64,000 bases of DNA. Source: Sinosporangium siamense. GTDB taxonomy: Bacteria; Actinomycetota; Actinomycetes; Streptosporangiales; Streptosporangiaceae. The stretch lies in the NCBI RefSeq assembly GCF_016863435.1, contig NZ_BOOW01000009.1:1-64000 (forward strand), in the 5' to 3' direction. Within the stretch, counting starts at the first letter, position 1; each line of letters begins with the position of its first letter. Shown here piece after piece: positions 7,973 to 18,859 of this stretch. The notes under the pieces are model-generated. The model saw nothing but the letters and a program-made list of their open reading frames with translations. It was not told the origin of the DNA and ran no database searches. The position numbers and the translations under genes were made by a program.

Positions 7973-9625
7973 ATGGCGGAGCTGACGATCCGGCCGGACG
8001 AGATCCGGGACGCGCTTGAGCGCTTCGTCCAGGCGTACGAACCGGAAGGCGCCGCGCGCGAGGAGATCGGGACCGTCGTCGACTGTGGCGACGGCATCGC
8101 CCATGTCTCCGGCCTTCCCTCGGCGATGGCGAACGAGCTGCTGGAGTTCGAGGACGGTACGCGCGGGCTGGCACTGAACCTGGATGTCCGGGAGATCGGT
8201 GTCGTTATCCTGGGCGACTTCAGCAAGATCGAGGAGGGCCAGTCGGTCCGCAGGACCGGCGAGGTCCTGTCGGTGCCGATCGGCGACAACTTCCTCGGCC
8301 GCGTGGTGGACTCCCTGGGTGTCCCCCTCGACGGCAAGGGTGCGATCGAGGCCGAGGGGCTGCGTGCCCTGGAGCTTCAGGCGCCTTCCGTGGTCCAGCG
8401 GCAGCCCGTGAAGGAGCCGCTGCAGACCGGTCTCAAGGCGGTCGACGCCATGACGCCGATCGGCCGCGGCCAGCGCCAGCTCATCATCGGTGACCGTGGC
8501 ACCGGCAAGACCGCCATCGCCGTGGACACCATCCTCAACCAGCGTGAGAACTGGCTGTCGGGTGACCCGACCAAGCAGGTGCGCTGCGTCTACGTCGCGA
8601 TCGGCCAGAAGGGTTCGACGATCGCGCAGGTGCAGGGCCGCCTCGAAGAGGCCGGCGCGATGGAATACACCACCATCGTCGCCGCTCCGGCCTCCGACCC
8701 CGCCGGCTTCAAGTACATCGCGCCTTACACCGGCTCCGCCATCGGCCAGCACTGGATGTACCAGGGCAAGCATGTTCTGATCGTCTTCGACGACCTGAGC
8801 AAGCAGGCCGACGCCTACCGCGCCGTCTCGCTGCTGCTGCGCCGCCCGCCGGGCCGCGAGGCCTTCCCCGGCGACGTCTTCTACTTGCACTCGCGTCTGC
8901 TTGAGCGCTGCGCGAAGCTGTCGGCCGACCTCGGCAGCGGCTCGATGACCGGTCTGCCGATCATCGAGACCAAGGGCAACGACGTCTCGGCGTTCATCCC
9001 GACCAACGTCATCTCCATCACCGACGGCCAGTGCTTCCTTGAGACGGACCTGTTCAACGCCGGTGTCCGTCCGGCCATCAACGTCGGTGTCTCCGTCTCC
9101 CGAGTCGGTGGCTCCGCGCAGGTCAAGGCCATGCGCAAGGTCGCGGGCACGCTGCGTCTGTCCCTGTCGCAATATCGCGACCTTGAGGCCTTCGCCGCCT
9201 TCGCCTCCGACCTCGACGCCGCCTCCCGCGCCCAGCTTGAGCGTGGGCAGCGTCTCGTCGAGCTGCTGAAGCAGCCGCAGTACAGCCCGTTCCCCGTCGA
9301 GCACCAGGTCGTCTCGGTGTGGGCCGGCACCACCGGTCAGCTCGACGAGGTGCCGGTCGAGGACGTGCGCCGCTTCGAGGCCGAGTTCATCGACTACCTC
9401 AACCGCGAGCAGAAGGGTGTCTTCGACGGCATCCGCGAGACCAAGGAGCTCACCGACGACGCGGTGACCGTCCTCAAGGACGCGATCTCCGAGTTCAAGA
9501 AGGGCTTCGAGACCTCCGCGGGCGAACTGCTGGTCAAGGACGAGCCGGTGCCCTCCCTGGAAGCCGGTGAGGTCGGCCAGGAGAAGATCACCAAGCACGT
9601 CCGCCAGGCCGAAGAGAAGAAGTAG
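7973..9625 (+). CDS. atpA: F1Fo ATP synthase subunit alpha
   Basis: Regulatory nucleotide-binding subunit of the F1 head. The 550 residues show the Walker A motif GDRGTGKT near residue 170, the Walker B region [10 protein letters not shown] near 265, and the alpha signature [14 protein letters not shown] near 365. A C-terminal extension of about 35 charged residues ends in AEEKK, as in other actinobacterial alpha subunits. GAAGAGAG precedes ATG 7973. atpG starts three bases after the stop. Confidence 0.97.
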   Translation: MAELTIRPDEIRDALERFVQAYEPEGAAREEIGTVVDCGDGIAHVSGLPSAMANELLEFEDGTRGLALNLDVREIGVVILGDFSKIEEGQSVRRTGEVLSVPIGDNFLGRVVDSLGVPLDGKGAIEAEGLRALELQAPSVVQRQPVKEPLQTGLKAVDAMTPIGRGQRQLIIGDRGTGKTAIAVDTILNQRENWLSGDPTKQVRCVYVAIGQKGSTIAQVQGRLEEAGAMEYTTIVAAPASDPAGFKYIAPYTGSAIGQHWMYQGKHVLIVFDDLSKQADAYRAVSLLLRRPPGREAFPGDVFYLHSRLLERCAKLSADLGSGSMTGLPIIETKGNDVSAFIPTNVISITDGQCFLETDLFNAGVRPAINVGVSVSRVGGSAQVKAMRKVAGTLRLSLSQYRDLEAFAAFASDLDAASRAQLERGQRLVELLKQPQYSPFPVEHQVVSVWAGTTGQLDEVPVEDVRRFEAEFIDYLNREQKGVFDGIRETKELTDDAVTVLKDAISEFKKGFETSAGELLVKDEPVPSLEAGEVGQEKITKHVRQAEEKK

Positions 9626-9628
9626 CCG

Positions 9629-11960
<2,332 letters not shown>

Positions 11961-11967
11961 TCGCTTC

Positions 11968-11998
11968 GGTGCCGGTGCGGCCTAGCCGCGCCGGCACC
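11968..11998 (+). other. Strong hairpin between atpD and atpC
   Basis: GGTGCCGGTGCGG and CCGCGCCGGCACC pair over 13 bases with one G-T wobble around a five-base CCTAG loop, eight bases after the atpD stop. No T-run follows, and the atpC ribosome-binding site is intact downstream. It is probably a partial terminator or a processing/stability element that lowers epsilon relative to beta. Confidence 0.55.
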
Positions 11999-12020
11999 CC
12001 ATCGGAAAGGAATCTCTCCT

Positions 12021-12425
12021 ATGGCGAAGCTACGAGTAGGGGTTGTCTCGCCGGAGCGCGAGATCTGGTCCGGCGAGGCCGACATGGTGGTTGCCAAGAC
12101 CGTCGACGGCGAGATCGGTATCATGCCTAGACACGCTCCTGTGCTGGGTGTCCTCGTCGAGGGTGGCGTCCTGCGCGTGAAGCGTGGCGACGGCGGGGCC
12201 GACCTCGTCGCCGCCGTCCACGGCGGGTTCATCTCGGTGGCAGACAACCAGGTCTCGGTTCTCGCCGAGGCGGCCGAGCTGGGCTCCGAGGTGGATGTCG
12301 CGGCGGCTCGTGACGCCCTTGAGCGTGCTCAGGCGTCTGTCGACGCCGACGCCGACGACGCGGAGGCGGCCCTCGAGGTCAAACGCGCCCGCGCCAGGCT
12401 GCGCGCCGCCGGCGAAGACGCCTGA
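12021..12425 (+). CDS. atpC: F1Fo ATP synthase subunit epsilon
   Basis: Epsilon couples the gamma shaft to the c-ring and can inhibit ATP hydrolysis. The 134 residues contain the beta-sandwich start KLRVGVVSPEREIWSG, the GEIGIMPRHAPVLG motif near 34-47 and a C-terminal alanine/arginine helical hairpin. GGAAAGGA precedes ATG 12021. It is the last ATP synthase gene, and DUF2550 follows 33 bases later in the same direction. Confidence 0.95.
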   Translation: MAKLRVGVVSPEREIWSGEADMVVAKTVDGEIGIMPRHAPVLGVLVEGGVLRVKRGDGGADLVAAVHGGFISVADNQVSVLAEAAELGSEVDVAAARDALERAQASVDADADDAEAALEVKRARARLRAAGEDA

Positions 12426-12458
12426 TCTTTACATTCTCAGCTTTCGGTGGGGGCGGCG

Positions 12459-12833
12459 ATGACGACGACGCTGGTGATTCTGGCGGGCGCGGTGGTCGTC
12501 GTCGCCCTCTTGATAGTCAGGGGCTTCGCCCTGACACGGACCAGGGGCCATGTCCCCTGTTCCCTCCGATCCGGGAGCCGCGGCTGGAAAACGGGCGTAG
12601 CCCGTTATGCCGACGGAGAGCTCCACTGGATCCCCTTTCTGGGTCTGCGCCTGAGGCCGCGCCACGCAATAGCGAGGCGCGGCCTCAGTGTTTCCGGCAA
12701 ACGCCCCGTCGAGGGCGGCCTGTGGGCGGTCACGTGCGGCACGGTGGAACTCGCCATGTCGGAGGACGCGCTGACGGGCTTTCTCGCCTGGTTGGAGTCG
12801 GCACCCCCGGGTGCCCACCTCGACCTGGCCTAA
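12459..12833 (+). CDS. DUF2550 family membrane protein
   Basis: The product is 124 residues with one N-terminal membrane helix (about 3-23), then a small basic domain with VPCSLR, WKTGVARY and LHWIPFLGLRLRPRH, as in the DUF2550 proteins that follow atpC in many actinobacteria. No enzyme motif is visible and the function is unknown. I chose ATG 12459; GTG 12447 in the same frame is possible and has a GGTGGGGG sequence in front. It converges on the cobalamin adenosyltransferase gene with only 16 bases between. Confidence 0.7.
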   Translation: MTTTLVILAGAVVVVALLIVRGFALTRTRGHVPCSLRSGSRGWKTGVARYADGELHWIPFLGLRLRPRHAIARRGLSVSGKRPVEGGLWAVTCGTVELAMSEDALTGFLAWLESAPPGAHLDLA

Positions 12834-12849
12834 GGCGTTCTGAGCGCCC

Positions 12850-13440
12850 TTAGCGGGTGCCTCCTGGCTTCCACAGCACCTCGGCTCCGTCCGCCGCGAT
12901 CCGGCAGAGGATGAAGAGCAGGTCCGACAGCCGGTTGAGATAGCGGGCAGTCACCGGGTTCACGTCGTCATGGGCCTCGATCGCCGCCCACGCGCTGCGC
13001 TCGGCACGGCGTACGGTGACCCTCGCCGTGTGGAGCAGTGCCGTGCCGGGGGAGCCGCCGGGCAGGATGAAGCTGCGCAGCGGCTTGAGCCGCTCGTTGA
13101 AGTGGTCGCACTGGGTTTCCAGCCGGTCGATGTAGGACTGCTCCACGCGAAGTGGGGGGAACTCCGGGTTCTCCGTCACCGGTGTGCAGAGGTCCGCTCC
13201 GAGGTCGAAGAGCTCGTTCTGCACCAGGTTGAGCACCCGGGCGATCTCGTCGTCCAGAGAGCCCAGCGCGAGGGCGACGCCGATCGCGGCGTTGGCCTCC
13301 TCGACGTCGGCGTAGGCCACGAGGCGCGTGTCGGTCTTGCCGGTGCGGCTCATGTCACCGAGGTCGGTGGTGCCGTCGTCGCCGACCCTTGTGTAGATCT
13401 TTGAGAGGACGACGGGTTTGTCGTTGTCGGCGCGTGTCAT
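12850..13440 (-). CDS. pduO: ATP:cob(I)alamin adenosyltransferase, PduO type
   Basis: Transfers the adenosyl group of ATP to reduced cobalamin, making coenzyme B12 for mutases such as the IcmA in this window. The 196 residues show the N-terminal ATP-binding motif YTRVGDDGTTDL near 16-27 and the C-terminal RVTVRRAERSAW and NRLSDLLF motifs typical of the PduO family. ATG 13440 is preceded six bases upstream by a TACGCT box, so the gene is probably leaderless. No cobalamin riboswitch is visible in front of it. Confidence 0.9.
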   Translation of the reverse strand: MTRADNDKPVVLSKIYTRVGDDGTTDLGDMSRTGKTDTRLVAYADVEEANAAIGVALALGSLDDEIARVLNLVQNELFDLGADLCTPVTENPEFPPLRVEQSYIDRLETQCDHFNERLKPLRSFILPGGSPGTALLHTARVTVRRAERSAWAAIEAHDDVNPVTARYLNRLSDLLFILCRIAADGAEVLWKPGGTR

Positions 13441-13446
13441 ATCGCC

Positions 13447-13477
13447 AGCGTAGACCTGGGCTTTTGACAAATGTCAC
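13447..13477 (-). promoter_or_regulatory. Leaderless promoter and dyad of the adenosyltransferase gene
   Basis: Read on the minus strand, GTGACA (13477-13472) and TACGCT (13452-13447) lie 19 bases apart, with the -10 six bases before the ATG. A perfect dyad TGACA-AA-TGTCA (13465-13476) covers the -35 region and is a candidate repressor site. Confidence 0.42.
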
Positions 13478-13558
13478 CCGGTCGGCTGGAGATCCTCCCG
13501 CTCTTCCGGTGATAGCGACGACTGTCTGGCGCCAGGCGCCGAAGGTCAAGATTTCCCC

Positions 13559-14566
13559 ATGGAAACGCGACAGATCAATTGTCGCCCCGGTGAGGTCGCG
13601 GGTCGGGGGCATGACCTTGCCATCGAAGTGGGCGGGCTTCACCAGCGGTATGGAAGCTTCGAAGCGGTCCGCGGGATCTCCTTCTCGGTGCGGCAGGGGG
13701 AGCTCTTCGCCCTTCTCGGCACCAACGGCGCCGGCAAGACCACCACCATGGAAGTGCTCGAAGGGTTCGCCAAGCCGGGTGACGGTCAGGTGCGGGTGCT
13801 CGGGCTGGACCCGTGGCGGCAGCGCCGTGCCCTGCGCCCGAGGATGGGCATTCTCCACCAGGACGCGGGGTTCATCGGTGATCTGACCGTCGCCGAGACG
13901 GTCGACATGTGGCGCGGCATGAGCGCCGACGCCGGTCGTGGGACGATCGACAACGCTCTGGCGCTTGTCGATCTGGAGAACAAGGCCAAGACCAAGGTGC
14001 GCCAGCTCTCCGGCGGGCAGAAGCGCCGGCTCGACCTGGCTCTCGCCGTACTCGCCCGCCCCGAGGTGCTCTTCCTGGACGAGCCCACCACGGGCATGGA
14101 CCCCGAGGCGCGCGTCGCGACCTGGCGGGTGATCCAGAGCCTGCGGACCGAGGGCACGACGGTGCTGCTGACCACGCACTACCTGGAGGAGGCCGAGCGG
14201 CTCGCCGACCACCTGGCCATCATGCACGAGGGGCGCATTCACACCTACGGCACCGTGGACGAGGTGGTCGCGGCGGCGGGCGACCAGGTGACCTTCCGGC
14301 TCGCGGTGTCGGCCGCCGAGGCCAAGACGAGGTTCCCCCAGGGGCTGCCCTTCGTCGCGGGCAACGCGCCTTTGGTGACGTATGCCGCCGACCATCTGCA
14401 GGCGGTCTACACGCTGGACGACGGCCACCCCGGCGATCGTGCCCAGGCGGCCATGCGGACGCTGCTGTCCTGGTCCGACCAGTCCGGCGTGACGCTGGAG
14501 CGGCTGGAGGTACGGCGAGGCACTCTTGAGGATGTTTTCATGCGCGTGGTGGGAGAGGTTCGTTGA
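13559..14566 (+). CDS. ABC transporter ATP-binding protein (DrrA/NatA-like exporter)
   Basis: ATPase of a two-gene ABC exporter. The 335 residues have Walker A GTNGAGKT (about 54-61), Q-loop HQDAGF, signature LSGGQKRR and Walker B LFLDEPTTG, followed by LTTHYLEEAERLAD and a C-terminal extension of about 100 residues as in DrrA-type daunorubicin or lantibiotic exporters. Its stop overlaps the TTG start of the permease gene. The histidine kinase and response regulator genes follow, so this transporter is probably controlled by that pair. Substrate unknown. Confidence 0.85.
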   Translation: METRQINCRPGEVAGRGHDLAIEVGGLHQRYGSFEAVRGISFSVRQGELFALLGTNGAGKTTTMEVLEGFAKPGDGQVRVLGLDPWRQRRALRPRMGILHQDAGFIGDLTVAETVDMWRGMSADAGRGTIDNALALVDLENKAKTKVRQLSGGQKRRLDLALAVLARPEVLFLDEPTTGMDPEARVATWRVIQSLRTEGTTVLLTTHYLEEAERLADHLAIMHEGRIHTYGTVDEVVAAAGDQVTFRLAVSAAEAKTRFPQGLPFVAGNAPLVTYAADHLQAVYTLDDGHPGDRAQAAMRTLLSWSDQSGVTLERLEVRRGTLEDVFMRVVGEVR

Positions 14567-15363
14567 AAACCGACGTGTTGCACGCCGTACGGCTCGCCCG
14601 GATGGACATGACGGTCCTCGGGCGCAATCAGACGGCCCTGGTCAACGTGCTCCTGCTGCCGCTGCTGATGGCCTGGATGTTCACCACGTTGTATGACCGG
14701 GGTGAGATCGGGGGAGTGCCCGGCGGCCTCTTCATCCTGACCGGTCTGCCGAGCATGATGCTGGGATTCGCGGTCTTCGTGAACCTCGTCAACTCCTTCA
14801 CCGCACGCCGCGAGGAGCTCGTGCTCAAGCGGCTGCGCGGAGGGCAGCCCTCCGCCGTGGCCATCTTCGGCGGAGCGGGGCTGAGCGCCTTCTTGATCTT
14901 CGCGGTCCAGATGGTGCTGGTCGCCGTGTGGAGTTCGCGCATCGAAGGCGGCGCGATGCCCGCCAACATCCCGCTCATGGTGGTGACGGGTCTGCTGGGT
15001 GTCGCGGTCTTCGCACTGATCGCGGCGGCCTTCTCCGGCATCACCCGTAACGCGGAGCTGGCACAGGTGGCGGTGGTGCCGGTGCTGCTGGTCATCATGA
15101 TCGGCAGCCCGCTTATGGTGCCCCTCAGCGTGTTCCCCGAGCCGCTGCAGATCATCGCCAAGTTCATCCCCTCCACGCCGGTCACCGAGGTCATGCGCAC
15201 GGCCCACCTCGGCCGGGACTTCATCGGCGAGGGCGGGCAGACGCTGACCACGGCCCAGCAGTGGATCGAGGCCCTGCCCTCGCTTGGTGTGCTGGTGCTG
15301 TGGATCGGAATCGGTGCGCTGCTGGCCAAGTGGCTGTTCCGGTGGGATCCGCGCCACGGATAA
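14563..15363 (+). CDS. ABC-2 type transporter permease
   Basis: Membrane subunit paired with the ATPase encoded just upstream. The 266 residues contain six hydrophobic segments, with the first helix near residues 22-40 and the last near 240-258, as in ABC-2 family permeases. The start is an unusual TTG (14563) that overlaps the upstream TGA in the sequence TTGA, with GGGAGAGG eight bases before it, so translation is coupled. The histidine kinase begins 13 bases downstream. Confidence 0.82.
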   Translation: MKTDVLHAVRLARMDMTVLGRNQTALVNVLLLPLLMAWMFTTLYDRGEIGGVPGGLFILTGLPSMMLGFAVFVNLVNSFTARREELVLKRLRGGQPSAVAIFGGAGLSAFLIFAVQMVLVAVWSSRIEGGAMPANIPLMVVTGLLGVAVFALIAAAFSGITRNAELAQVAVVPVLLVIMIGSPLMVPLSVFPEPLQIIAKFIPSTPVTEVMRTAHLGRDFIGEGGQTLTTAQQWIEALPSLGVLVLWIGIGALLAKWLFRWDPRHG

Positions 15364-15376
15364 CGTGGATGGCGCT

Positions 15377-16591
15377 ATGACGGATGAGGAAGTGAAGGCG
15401 CCGGTGCCCGCGCACCGGCGTTTTCGGCTGCGCCGCCGCAGGAAGCGGTGGAGCGACGAGCACCGCCTGAAGGTCTACACGCTGTGGATCATGCTCACCG
15501 GGCTGGCCATGGCCTGGGTGGCGCCGATCCTCGGCCTTGACGTCGACAAGCTGAGCGGTGAGCCGACCTGGTTGCTGCTCACCGAGATCAACGGGTGGGT
15601 GGTCCCGGCTCTCCCGTTCTGGTTCGCCGGCATGGGGGTCTTCACCGTTTCCTATGTGATCGTCGTTCGCGCCATCGTCGCCGGATCCGATTACGACAGG
15701 CATCTCCTCGTCTCCGGGCTGATCGCGCTCGCGCTGTCGCTGATCGGCGTGGGCTGGACGGCGGGGCCCATGGTGGCCTGGCTGGGACTGGTCGCCGTCC
15801 GCTACCCCCTGCACAAAGTCCTGCTCGTCTCGTTGGTCGCGCTGCCGCTCGCCTCCATCCGGAGTGACGGCACCATAAGCCTGATCGTCTTCCTCAACGT
15901 CTGGCTCGCCCTCACCATCGTCTGGGCCAACCGATTCCAGGTGTGGCTGTGGAAGGTCGTCAAGGCGGCGAACGAGGGCAGGGACGCGCAGGCCAGGCTG
16001 GCCGTTACCGAGGAGCGCCTGCGCTTCGCCCGCGACATGCACGACCTGGTCGGCCACAGCCTCTCGGCGATAGCGGTGAAGACCGAGCTCGCGGGCAAGC
16101 TCGCCACGCGCGACGCCGAGCGGGCCGCGGCGGAGATGGGCGAGGTGCACGGTCTCGCCCGCGAGGCGCTGCGCGAGATCCGGATGGCGGTGCGGGGCTA
16201 TCGCACGGTGGAGCTGGGGGATGAGTTGCGCAGTGTGCGGTCGGTGCTGGAGGCCGCCAGCATCCGCTGCACGCTTGAGTTGCCCGATGCCGACCTGCCC
16301 GACGAACTCAACACGCTACTGGCGTGGCTCGTGCGGGAGGGCACGACCAACGTGCTCAGGCACAGCGAGGCCACCCGCTGCCGCATCACCGTGGGCATGG
16401 AGGGCGACAAGGTGGTGCTTGAAATGACGAACGACGGTGCGAGCGTCCGGCAGCCCAACGACAGGCAGGGGAGCGGTCTGGCCGGGATGACCGAGCGCAC
16501 CGCGGCTCTCGGCGGCTCGCTCACCGCCGGTCCGGTCGTCTCGGGCGGCTTTCTGCTGCGTGCCGTAGTACCCGTGGAGGGGATCTCGTGA
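15377..16591 (+). CDS. Sensor histidine kinase, DesK/NarL type
   Basis: Membrane sensor of a two-component system. The 404 residues start with a basic N-terminus, then about six membrane helices (residues 33-185), then the HisKA_3 dimerisation domain with the phospho-acceptor His222 in RDMHDLVGHSLS, and a C-terminal ATPase domain with GLAGMTERTAALGG. There is no extracellular sensor domain, so it probably senses the membrane or the transporter itself. Start is ATG 15377. It overlaps the response regulator start by four bases. Confidence 0.85.
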   Translation: MTDEEVKAPVPAHRRFRLRRRRKRWSDEHRLKVYTLWIMLTGLAMAWVAPILGLDVDKLSGEPTWLLLTEINGWVVPALPFWFAGMGVFTVSYVIVVRAIVAGSDYDRHLLVSGLIALALSLIGVGWTAGPMVAWLGLVAVRYPLHKVLLVSLVALPLASIRSDGTISLIVFLNVWLALTIVWANRFQVWLWKVVKAANEGRDAQARLAVTEERLRFARDMHDLVGHSLSAIAVKTELAGKLATRDAERAAAEMGEVHGLAREALREIRMAVRGYRTVELGDELRSVRSVLEAASIRCTLELPDADLPDELNTLLAWLVREGTTNVLRHSEATRCRITVGMEGDKVVLEMTNDGASVRQPNDRQGSGLAGMTERTAALGGSLTAGPVVSGGFLLRAVVPVEGIS

Positions 16592-17181
16592 TCCGTGTGC
16601 TGCTCGCCGACGACGAGCATCTCATCAGGGGGGCCATCGCCTCCCTGTTGTCCCTGGAGCCCGATCTGACGGTCGTGGCGCAGGTGGGGCGGGGCGACGA
16701 GGTGGCAGCCGCCGTGGCGGAGCACCGGCCCGACGTCGTGGTGCTCGACATCGAGATGCCGGGCTTGGACGGGCTGAGTGTGGCCGAGAGCATGCCAGGC
16801 CAGGCTGTGGTGATTCTCACAAGCTTTGGACGCCCCGGTTACCTGCGCCGGGCCATGGCGGCGGGTGTGCGGGGTTTCGTGCCGAAGGATGCCCCGGCCG
16901 AGGAGCTGGCGGCAGCCGTACGCAAGGTGCACGCGGGGGGCCGCTACCTCGATCCCGAACTCGCGGCGTCGGCGATGATGGCGGGGGAGTGCCCGCTGAC
17001 CGACCGGGAGCGCGACGCGCTCAGCCTGGCCGCCCGCGGCGCGTCGGTCTCGGAGATCGCGGTGTCGCTGCGGCTCACGGAGGGCACCGTGCGCAACTAC
17101 CTATCCAACGCGATCATGAAGCTGGGGGCGAGCAACCGGATCACGGCGATTCGGGCCGCCCAGGAAATGGGCTGGATCTGA
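16588..17181 (+). CDS. LuxR-type response regulator
   Basis: Partner of the kinase encoded upstream. The 197 residues have a receiver domain with acidic residues D8/D9 and phospho-acceptor Asp54 in VVVLDIEMPGLDG, a switch Thr/Ser near ILTSFGRPGY and Lys near VPKDAPAEE, and a C-terminal LuxR helix-turn-helix (LTDRERDALSLAARGASVSEIA...). The GTG start overlaps the kinase stop (GTGA). It most likely controls the ABC exporter operon. Confidence 0.88.
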   Translation: MIRVLLADDEHLIRGAIASLLSLEPDLTVVAQVGRGDEVAAAVAEHRPDVVVLDIEMPGLDGLSVAESMPGQAVVILTSFGRPGYLRRAMAAGVRGFVPKDAPAEELAAAVRKVHAGGRYLDPELAASAMMAGECPLTDRERDALSLAARGASVSEIAVSLRLTEGTVRNYLSNAIMKLGASNRITAIRAAQEMGWI

Positions 17182-17308
17182 TTCGGTGTTGAGGTTTGTG
17201 AAGTGTTTGGACCTGGGGCTATGTGGAAAGGGGCTATTGGGCAGTCCGAAACCGCCGCGTGGTTGAGACGGCGCGCGGGTGTGGCTGAGACCATAGACGA
17301 TTACTTTC

Positions 17309-17321
17309 TGACATAGTGTCA
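17309..17321. promoter_or_regulatory. Dyad upstream of the STAS gene
   Basis: TGACA-TAG-TGTCA is a perfect 13-bp dyad about 100 bases before the STAS gene. A second dyad, GTGTGCA (17339-17345) with TGCACAC (17357-17363), follows. The TGACA/TGTCA arms match those over the promoter of the adenosyltransferase gene. Binding protein unknown. Confidence 0.3.
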
Positions 17322-17423
17322 CTACGCTTGGTCGTCGGGTGTGCATGCTTTTGAGGTGCACACGGTCCGGCGCGGCGGTTGGCGTCCGGCCGCCGAGACG
17401 GCGGCCTGACATGAGGAGGTGGC

Positions 17424-17741
17424 ATGCGCGTCCGCGGAACCAAAGGAGCGCAGGTGGTCAGCATTGGACTCCGTCTTGACGCGGGGACCGTGGCCGGGGT
17501 TCGCACGCAACTGCATGAGGCGGTCGACTCCGGCAGTGGGGATCTGATCGTCGATCTCGCCGAGCTGGAGATGATCGACGCCACCGGCTTGGGAGTTCTG
17601 GTGGGCACGCAGTGCCGTGCGCGTGACGCGGGGCGCCACCTCATACTTCGCAGGGTGCCGCCGCGGATCATGCGGGTGCTCGTGGTGACCCGGCTGAATC
17701 GGGTGCTGCGTGTTGAGTCCGCCATGGCAGCGGTGGCCTGA
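17424..17741 (+). CDS. STAS-domain anti-sigma factor antagonist
   Basis: A single STAS domain of 105 residues that would bind and release a sigma factor from its anti-sigma kinase. The fold is seen in GDLIVDLAELEMIDATGLGVLVG, where the usual phospho-acceptor serine of the D-S-S/T-G-L-G motif is a threonine (IDATGLG). A strong GAGGAGGT ribosome-binding site precedes ATG 17424. No anti-sigma or sigma factor gene is adjacent, so its partner is elsewhere. A perfect hairpin terminator follows. Confidence 0.8.
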   Translation: MRVRGTKGAQVVSIGLRLDAGTVAGVRTQLHEAVDSGSGDLIVDLAELEMIDATGLGVLVGTQCRARDAGRHLILRRVPPRIMRVLVVTRLNRVLRVESAMAAVA

Positions 17742-17787
17742 TCGGGCGTCCGGAGACTGCGGGGGTCGCCGGAAGTGCCTCATATTC

Positions 17788-17820
17788 GAGGGTGGATCAC
17801 ATTCGGCGTGATCCACCCTC
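17788..17820 (+). terminator. Terminator after the STAS gene
   Basis: GAGGGTGGATCAC and its exact complement form a 13-base stem with a seven-base loop (ATTCGGC), 46 bases after the stop. There is no T-run, as is common in actinomycetes. It also lies downstream of the TetR gene on the other strand and could serve both. Confidence 0.75.
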
Positions 17821-17905
17821 ATGCCTGGGTGTCACTTTCAACGTTCACGTCCCACCCGGGCCGGCTAGGTGGTGGCCGCGTCGCCGGCCTGGCTCCCGCC
17901 GTACC

Positions 17906-18544
17906 TCAAGCGTGCTCCGAGGGCTGAAGCACGCTCGCCGGGAAGACGCGGCGGAGGAGATGTACGGCGGCGCCGACGACAGCCTCGACCTCCGGGGGAT
18001 CCTCGGCGAGCACCCAGTCGACGATCAGCTCTTGAAGCGCGCCGAGCATCGCCAGCGAGAGCAAGTGGGGGTCGACCCCTGAGGGGACCGGGGCCGTGCC
18101 TTCTGGTGCGTCCTCGATGACCTTGTAGAACGCCGACATCGTGCGTTCCCTGGACGCGAGGAGCGGCTGGTCGCCCGCTCTGCGCACTTCGAGATGCATG
18201 ATTCTTGCCCGTCGGCGGTCTTGGGTGACGAAGCCCACATATCCCGCTATGCCCGCTTCAAGCCTGCCTAGGAAGGTGTCGGGTGCCTCCTGGACAGATT
18301 TCGCTACGGAGCCGAGTGCTTCCTCGATGCACCGTTCATGGACTACTTGTAGTAGTTCCTCCCGTCCCGAGAAACACTCGTAGAAGGCGCGATTGGAAAT
18401 TCGGGCCTCGCTGCACAACCTTTCGATGGTCGTGCCGGGGAACCCGAGACTGGCGTACAACGTGTACGCCGCTGAGATGAGCCTCTCTCGCCGGTCGGCC
18501 TGACGTTCATCCGCCGACAGTCCTCTGTACGCGCGTCCGCTCAC
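17906..18544 (-). CDS. TetR family transcriptional regulator
   Basis: The product is 212 residues. The N-terminal TetR helix-turn-helix is visible (RRERLISAAYTLYASLGFPGTTIERLCSEARISNRAFYECFSGREEL split across residues 18-62), followed by an all-helical ligand domain that matches no family I can name. I chose GTG 18544 because GAGGTG lies about nine bases upstream; the frame remains open further upstream. No co-oriented target is adjacent, and its regulon cannot be inferred from position. Confidence 0.78.
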   Translation of the reverse strand: MSGRAYRGLSADERQADRRERLISAAYTLYASLGFPGTTIERLCSEARISNRAFYECFSGREELLQVVHERCIEEALGSVAKSVQEAPDTFLGRLEAGIAGYVGFVTQDRRRARIMHLEVRRAGDQPLLASRERTMSAFYKVIEDAPEGTAPVPSGVDPHLLSLAMLGALQELIVDWVLAEDPPEVEAVVGAAVHLLRRVFPASVLQPSEHA

Positions 18545-18859
18545 ATGCCACACCTCACGCCCGAAGAAATGATCGTGGCCCCCAGAGCCAACCATTATGG
18601 ACGCATGATCCTTTTTCGGGAAGAGTGGCGAAGAGATAGGGCATTAATGCGCTGCACGTGCGTTTGCATGAGCATCAAAAGGGCGCGGGGGAGGCCCAAA
18701 GATGGGGCCCCATGTGATGACAAAACCACACTAAGGCCAGTGAATCTGAACTGTCCGTAGAACTCGGTCGGTGGGGCCCGGTCGCGTAACACCCGCTTTG
18801 ATCAGCATCGGGCCCGGAGCGCTTATCGGACGTCGTGCCTCAGAGTGCCTCAGAGTCCC
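18545..18859. other. Intergenic region between the TetR gene and nucS, no gene seen
   Basis: About 315 bases, less GC-rich than its surroundings. It holds the presumed TetR promoter on the minus strand (a CATAAT-like box near 18592) and the region beyond the nucS 3' end. Imperfect GGCCC/GGGCC inverted repeats occur near 18690-18715 and 18776-18825, but none is a convincing terminator. No coding potential was recognised. Confidence 0.45.

Noticed and set aside
13441-13558. Cobalamin riboswitch upstream of the adenosyltransferase gene
   Set aside because: The gene appears leaderless and the 118-base gap lacks the B12-box and the long folded leader that such riboswitches need. The same holds upstream of icmA.
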